DNA from: JBGTHB01 sp041746415
Lineage (GTDB): Bacteria; Pseudomonadota; Gammaproteobacteria; Coxiellales; Coxiellaceae
Assembly: GCA_041746415.1 (NCBI GenBank)
Contig: JBGTHB010000123.1
Location: 1-8,672, forward strand
DNA: 8,672 nt
Direction: 5' to 3'
The translations under genes were made by a program, and so were the position numbers. Position 1 is the stretch's first letter. Each line of letters begins with the position of its first letter. The notes under the pieces are model-generated. The model saw only the letters and a list, made by a program, of their open reading frames with translations, had not been told where the DNA came from and ran no database searches. This document shows positions 6,396 to 8,672 of the stretch, in pieces.

Positions 6396-6424
6396 TTGCT
6401 ATGCGCCATGTAGTACATTATGAT
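6396..6424 (+). promoter_or_regulatory. Sigma70-type promoter for the isochorismatase-like gene
   Basis: TTGCTA (6396-6401) and TATGAT (6419-6424) are separated by exactly 17 bases and match the consensus at 4 of 6 and 5 of 6 positions. Transcription would start near 6431, just upstream of the AAGGA at 6441-6445. This makes the upstream in-frame ATG at 6401 untranslatable from this promoter and supports the start at 6452. Confidence 0.55.
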
Positions 6425-6451
6425 TATGCGGCTAGCAAACAAGGAAATACA

Positions 6452-7027
6452 ATGCCAAAACCAGCAGTTATTACTCTAGATTTTATCAACGATATTGCGA
6501 ATCCCAAGGGCAAAATTGCTGCATCTGCTCAACGCATTGCTGATGGTAAGTGTGTAGAAAACGCCAATAAAATAAGTGTATGGGCGAGGAAAAATTCATT
6601 GCCTGTAATTCATGTAAAAGTAGGCTTCTCCCCTTCTTACATCGAATGCCCTATTCAATCCCCGATGTTTTCTACCGCTAAACAACATCAGGCATTAATG
6701 CTAGGCTCCTGGGGAGCTGAATTTGTTGAAGAGCTGGATGTGCAAGAACAAGATCACGTTTTAGTAAAACATCGCGTCAGTGCTTTTTACAATACTGATT
6801 TAGAAACCGTCTTGCGCGCGCAGCAATGCGACAGTGTCATATTAACTGGCACAGCAACAAACATGGCAGTTGAATCAACCGCGCGCGATGCGCATGATCG
6901 TGACTATCTTGTTATTATTATTAAAGACGCTTGCGAGACAGCAAATCAGGAAATGCAGGACGCATCGCTCAATGTAATGAACCGTTTTGCAAAAGTAATA
7001 ACTACCGATGAATGGCTATCGAGTTAA
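6452..7027 (+). CDS. Isochorismatase-family hydrolase lacking the catalytic cysteine
   Basis: This 191-residue single-domain hydrolase has the isochorismatase/cysteine hydrolase fold. It begins PAVITLDFIND, with D10 as the family's catalytic aspartate. K106 in LVKHRVSAFYNTDLE is the catalytic lysine. The nucleophile motif reads TGTATNM-A139-VESTARDA, with alanine where nicotinamidase-type enzymes have cysteine (usually TNVCV). EntB-type isochorismatase and YecD-type proteins also lack this cysteine, so a hydrolase that needs only Asp and Lys, or a non-catalytic protein, is possible. I start at the ATG at 6452, which has AAGGA at 6441-6445 (spacing 6) and lies downstream of a good promoter. 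An in-frame ATG at 6401 would add 17 residues before the conserved start. It is transcribed divergently from 5470-6336 and converges with the large gene at 7038. The substrate is unknown. Confidence 0.85.
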   Translation: MPKPAVITLDFINDIANPKGKIAASAQRIADGKCVENANKISVWARKNSLPVIHVKVGFSPSYIECPIQSPMFSTAKQHQALMLGSWGAEFVEELDVQEQDHVLVKHRVSAFYNTDLETVLRAQQCDSVILTGTATNMAVESTARDAHDRDYLVIIIKDACETANQEMQDASLNVMNRFAKVITTDEWLSS

Positions 7028-7046
7028 TGCTTGCATTTTATCTTGT
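7024..7046. terminator. Weak shared terminator candidate between convergent genes
   Basis: AATG-CTTG-CATT (7026-7037) forms a 4-base stem and is followed on the plus strand by TTTATCTT. It fills the 10-base space between the two convergent stop codons. The stem is short and AT-rich, so termination there is uncertain. Confidence 0.2.
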
Positions 7047-8672
7047 AAACGTTCTTACTGGCACAACCTTTTCATTACTAGCAAAAGTGCTTTTAGAGGT
7101 AAAAAATCTTGCCCATTCTGTTTCGCGTTGTTCGGCATTTTTCTCGCCTGGTAATGCGGTTGCTAAACTGTTTTGAATTTGCTGTTTAGTTAATGGCGTT
7201 ACGCACTTTGCTTTGTCTGGTGCTAGAGCTTCATATAATCTGCGCTTAGCCATGACAATTGGATACAAACGTTTATTTGCAGTATGCGGCGTATCCGGAT
7301 GATAAAGCGAAAATTTTCCATTTTCATCGCGGTATACTAATACCGCACCTTTTTTTCTGGCTTCGAGTTCAGTTTTTTCAATTAATCGTACTTCATGATA
7401 AGCACACAGATATTCACTCAAAACGAGCTTCAAATTTGCTCTTTTTGATGAGTGTGGCGGAAAGTTCTGAAAAGCCGTTTGTAATTTTTTATACATGGCT
7501 TCTGAAATACCATATTTATATTCGTATATGCTTTTATAGTTACCTTTAAATGAAGGGAATTTCGCAATATGTTGTAAAACGACTTTGTTTTTTGACATAC
7601 CACCTAAGTACGAAGTTTCTCTTTCAGGCGCAATAAAATTATTTAATTTCATTAGCCCTTGTTTGTACATCGATGTTATATGCGAGGGATTACATTCAGT
7701 ATACTCGCTTAATGGATGTAAACTAACATACACTTTACCAACATAGGGACGCTCAGCCCTACCATCTTCGCCCCAACACGGATCAAGCTCATGCGCTATG
7801 GCATAAATCTTGCTGCCAAAAGCGTATCTCAACGCATGGTAGAGTGTGTCTGCGGTAGAGAGCAGCGGCCTGGAGGTGTTGCGTAAAAATGGCGTAAATA
7901 GAGAGTTAGCTTTTCTAAACTCCGCCTCTAATTTTTTTGGAAATGAATTATAATCCGAAGAGTACCAATATTGCAGTAGATGAAATAAGCTGACGTAGGC
8001 AAAACCATCCCAGCTAACAGGTCCGCTATGCTGCATACGCAATAATAATGAGGCAATGTCAGTAGCTGCCGCACTCATCCGCTCATCTAAATCGGGCTCT
8101 AAGCGTGATTTCTCAAGATATTGGGCGTATGACGTAATGCCGCAACTTGCAAAAACAGCACCACTGTATTGGGGTTTTTTAGATTCATTCATCGCTCGGT
8201 GTTTGCGTCTTGCACCCGCGCCCCACAAAGAAGGAGCGTAGTGTACGCCACGATATTGTGCGCACACAAATTGAGTACCTAGGGAAGCTAAAAAGTCGGG
8301 CGACAACTTACCTTCTTTTTCAAGCTGCTCATTAATTCGCTTGAGATCCGCTTCTACTGCTCGACGATCAAAATCGCTTGCTCGAGGTATAACTGAACGT
8401 GTTTTAAAATCCACTCGAGGCGGATTGCTAGCACCATCCATAGCAGCTTGATAGGTAGCAGCTTTGGCGTGACTTCTATGGCGTTTTGCTTGTTTGAGTT
8501 TTTTTTCTTTCTTATTTACGGGTAGTGCCTTAAAAGTTTCTTCCTCTTCGCTGTCGGAGTCGTCAGATAAACAATCACCGTAATACGTTTTTGAAGCGGT
8601 TTCATGTGCTGTCAAAATCTTTCTTAATTCATTATCTGACTTCTTTGTTGCACCCGGAATAAATTTATTGAT
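7038..8672 (-). CDS. Large uncharacterised protein, ADP-ribosyltransferase-like signature, 5' end missing
   Basis: The frame is open to the right edge, with 544 residues visible. The first in-frame start-type codon (TTG at 8615, residue 1 below) has no convincing ribosome binding site, and the coding-like frame continues upstream (INKFIPGATKKSDNELRKIL), so the true start is off the window. The N-terminus has an acidic run (S17-DDSDSEEEE-T27), then a basic run (K35-KEKKLKQAKRHRSHAK). Next come Q120-Y-R122-G, then about 130 residues on L251-L-S253-T254-AD-x3-HALRYAFG, then A329-P-E331-R-E333-TSYLGG. This YRG / ST / ExE order resembles R-S-E class mono-ADP-ribosyltransferases. The intervening PYVGKVYVSLHPL is compatible with the fold. 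The C-terminal tail is charged (EKNAEQRETEW). No signal peptide or membrane segment is visible. The function is inference; a host-directed toxin or effector is plausible. Confidence 0.7.
   Translation of the reverse strand: MNKFIPGATKKSDNELRKILTAHETASKTYYGDCLSDDSDSEEEETFKALPVNKKEKKLKQAKRHRSHAKAATYQAAMDGASNPPRVDFKTRSVIPRASDFDRRAVEADLKRINEQLEKEGKLSPDFLASLGTQFVCAQYRGVHYAPSLWGAGARRKHRAMNESKKPQYSGAVFASCGITSYAQYLEKSRLEPDLDERMSAAATDIASLLLRMQHSGPVSWDGFAYVSLFHLLQYWYSSDYNSFPKKLEAEFRKANSLFTPFLRNTSRPLLSTADTLYHALRYAFGSKIYAIAHELDPCWGEDGRAERPYVGKVYVSLHPLSEYTECNPSHITSMYKQGLMKLNNFIAPERETSYLGGMSKNKVVLQHIAKFPSFKGNYKSIYEYKYGISEAMYKKLQTAFQNFPPHSSKRANLKLVLSEYLCAYHEVRLIEKTELEARKKGAVLVYRDENGKFSLYHPDTPHTANKRLYPIVMAKRRLYEALAPDKAKCVTPLTKQQIQNSLATALPGEKNAEQRETEWARFFTSKSTFASNEKVVPVRTFTR

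Noticed and set aside
6401..6451. Upstream ATG start for the isochorismatase-like protein
   Set aside because: It lies inside the predicted promoter, lacks a ribosome binding site, and adds 17 residues before the conserved start of the fold.
8613..8615. TTG as the true start of the large right-edge protein
   Set aside because: No convincing ribosome binding site, and the frame continues with coding-like sequence to the window edge.
1..8672. CRISPR array, tRNA/rRNA genes, complete insertion sequence or transposase
   Set aside because: No regularly spaced repeats, no tRNA arm signatures, and no transposase catalytic motifs or flanking inverted repeats were seen.

Overview
The window is AT-rich. 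Nearly every gene lies on the minus strand; the exceptions are one intact plus-strand gene (6452-7027) and one plus-strand gene fragment (1658-2075). Intact small enzymes are mixed with gene remnants and two large proteins of no recognisable housekeeping family. This looks like an accessory region of a gammaproteobacterium, possibly an intracellular Legionellales-type bacterium. That lineage guess rests on the style of the two large proteins (ankyrin-like segment, ADP-ribosyltransferase-like signature, glutamate-rich C-termini). It is inference; no marker gene is present.

Layout. Positions 1-281 hold the 5' part of a minus-strand gene that runs off the left edge. Positions 282-557 have no confident gene. 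A membrane metallopeptidase-like protein (HEWGH motif) occupies 558-1349, preceded by a 41-codon coding-like remnant (1362-1487). A plus-strand fragment of a beta-lactamase-family serine hydrolase (1658-2075) converges on a truncated helix-hairpin-helix protein (2065-2223).

Positions 2065-5349 form one minus-strand cluster. In transcription order it holds an NTF2/SnoaL-like protein, a LysR regulator broken by a frameshift and an internal deletion, a flavin monooxygenase of the 2,6-dihydroxypyridine-3-hydroxylase type, the last two helices of an MFS exporter with an internal stop, an SDR oxidoreductase, and the truncated HHH protein, whose start overlaps the SDR stop as TAATG. The content is typical of a small aromatic or secondary-metabolite conversion and efflux module. 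Its three enzyme-like genes are intact, but its regulator and exporter are destroyed, so the module is decaying or has been rewired.

At 5470-6336 lies an unrecognised minus-strand protein with an ankyrin-like N-terminus and a lysine/glutamine-rich linker. It is divergent from an isochorismatase-family hydrolase (6452-7027) whose usual catalytic cysteine position is alanine.

The right end (7038-8672) is a large minus-strand protein whose start is off the window. It has an acidic stretch followed by a basic stretch and then, in order and with plausible spacing, YRG, ST and ExE motifs that resemble an R-S-E class mono-ADP-ribosyltransferase. This is the most interesting candidate for something undescribed, as a possible host-directed effector.
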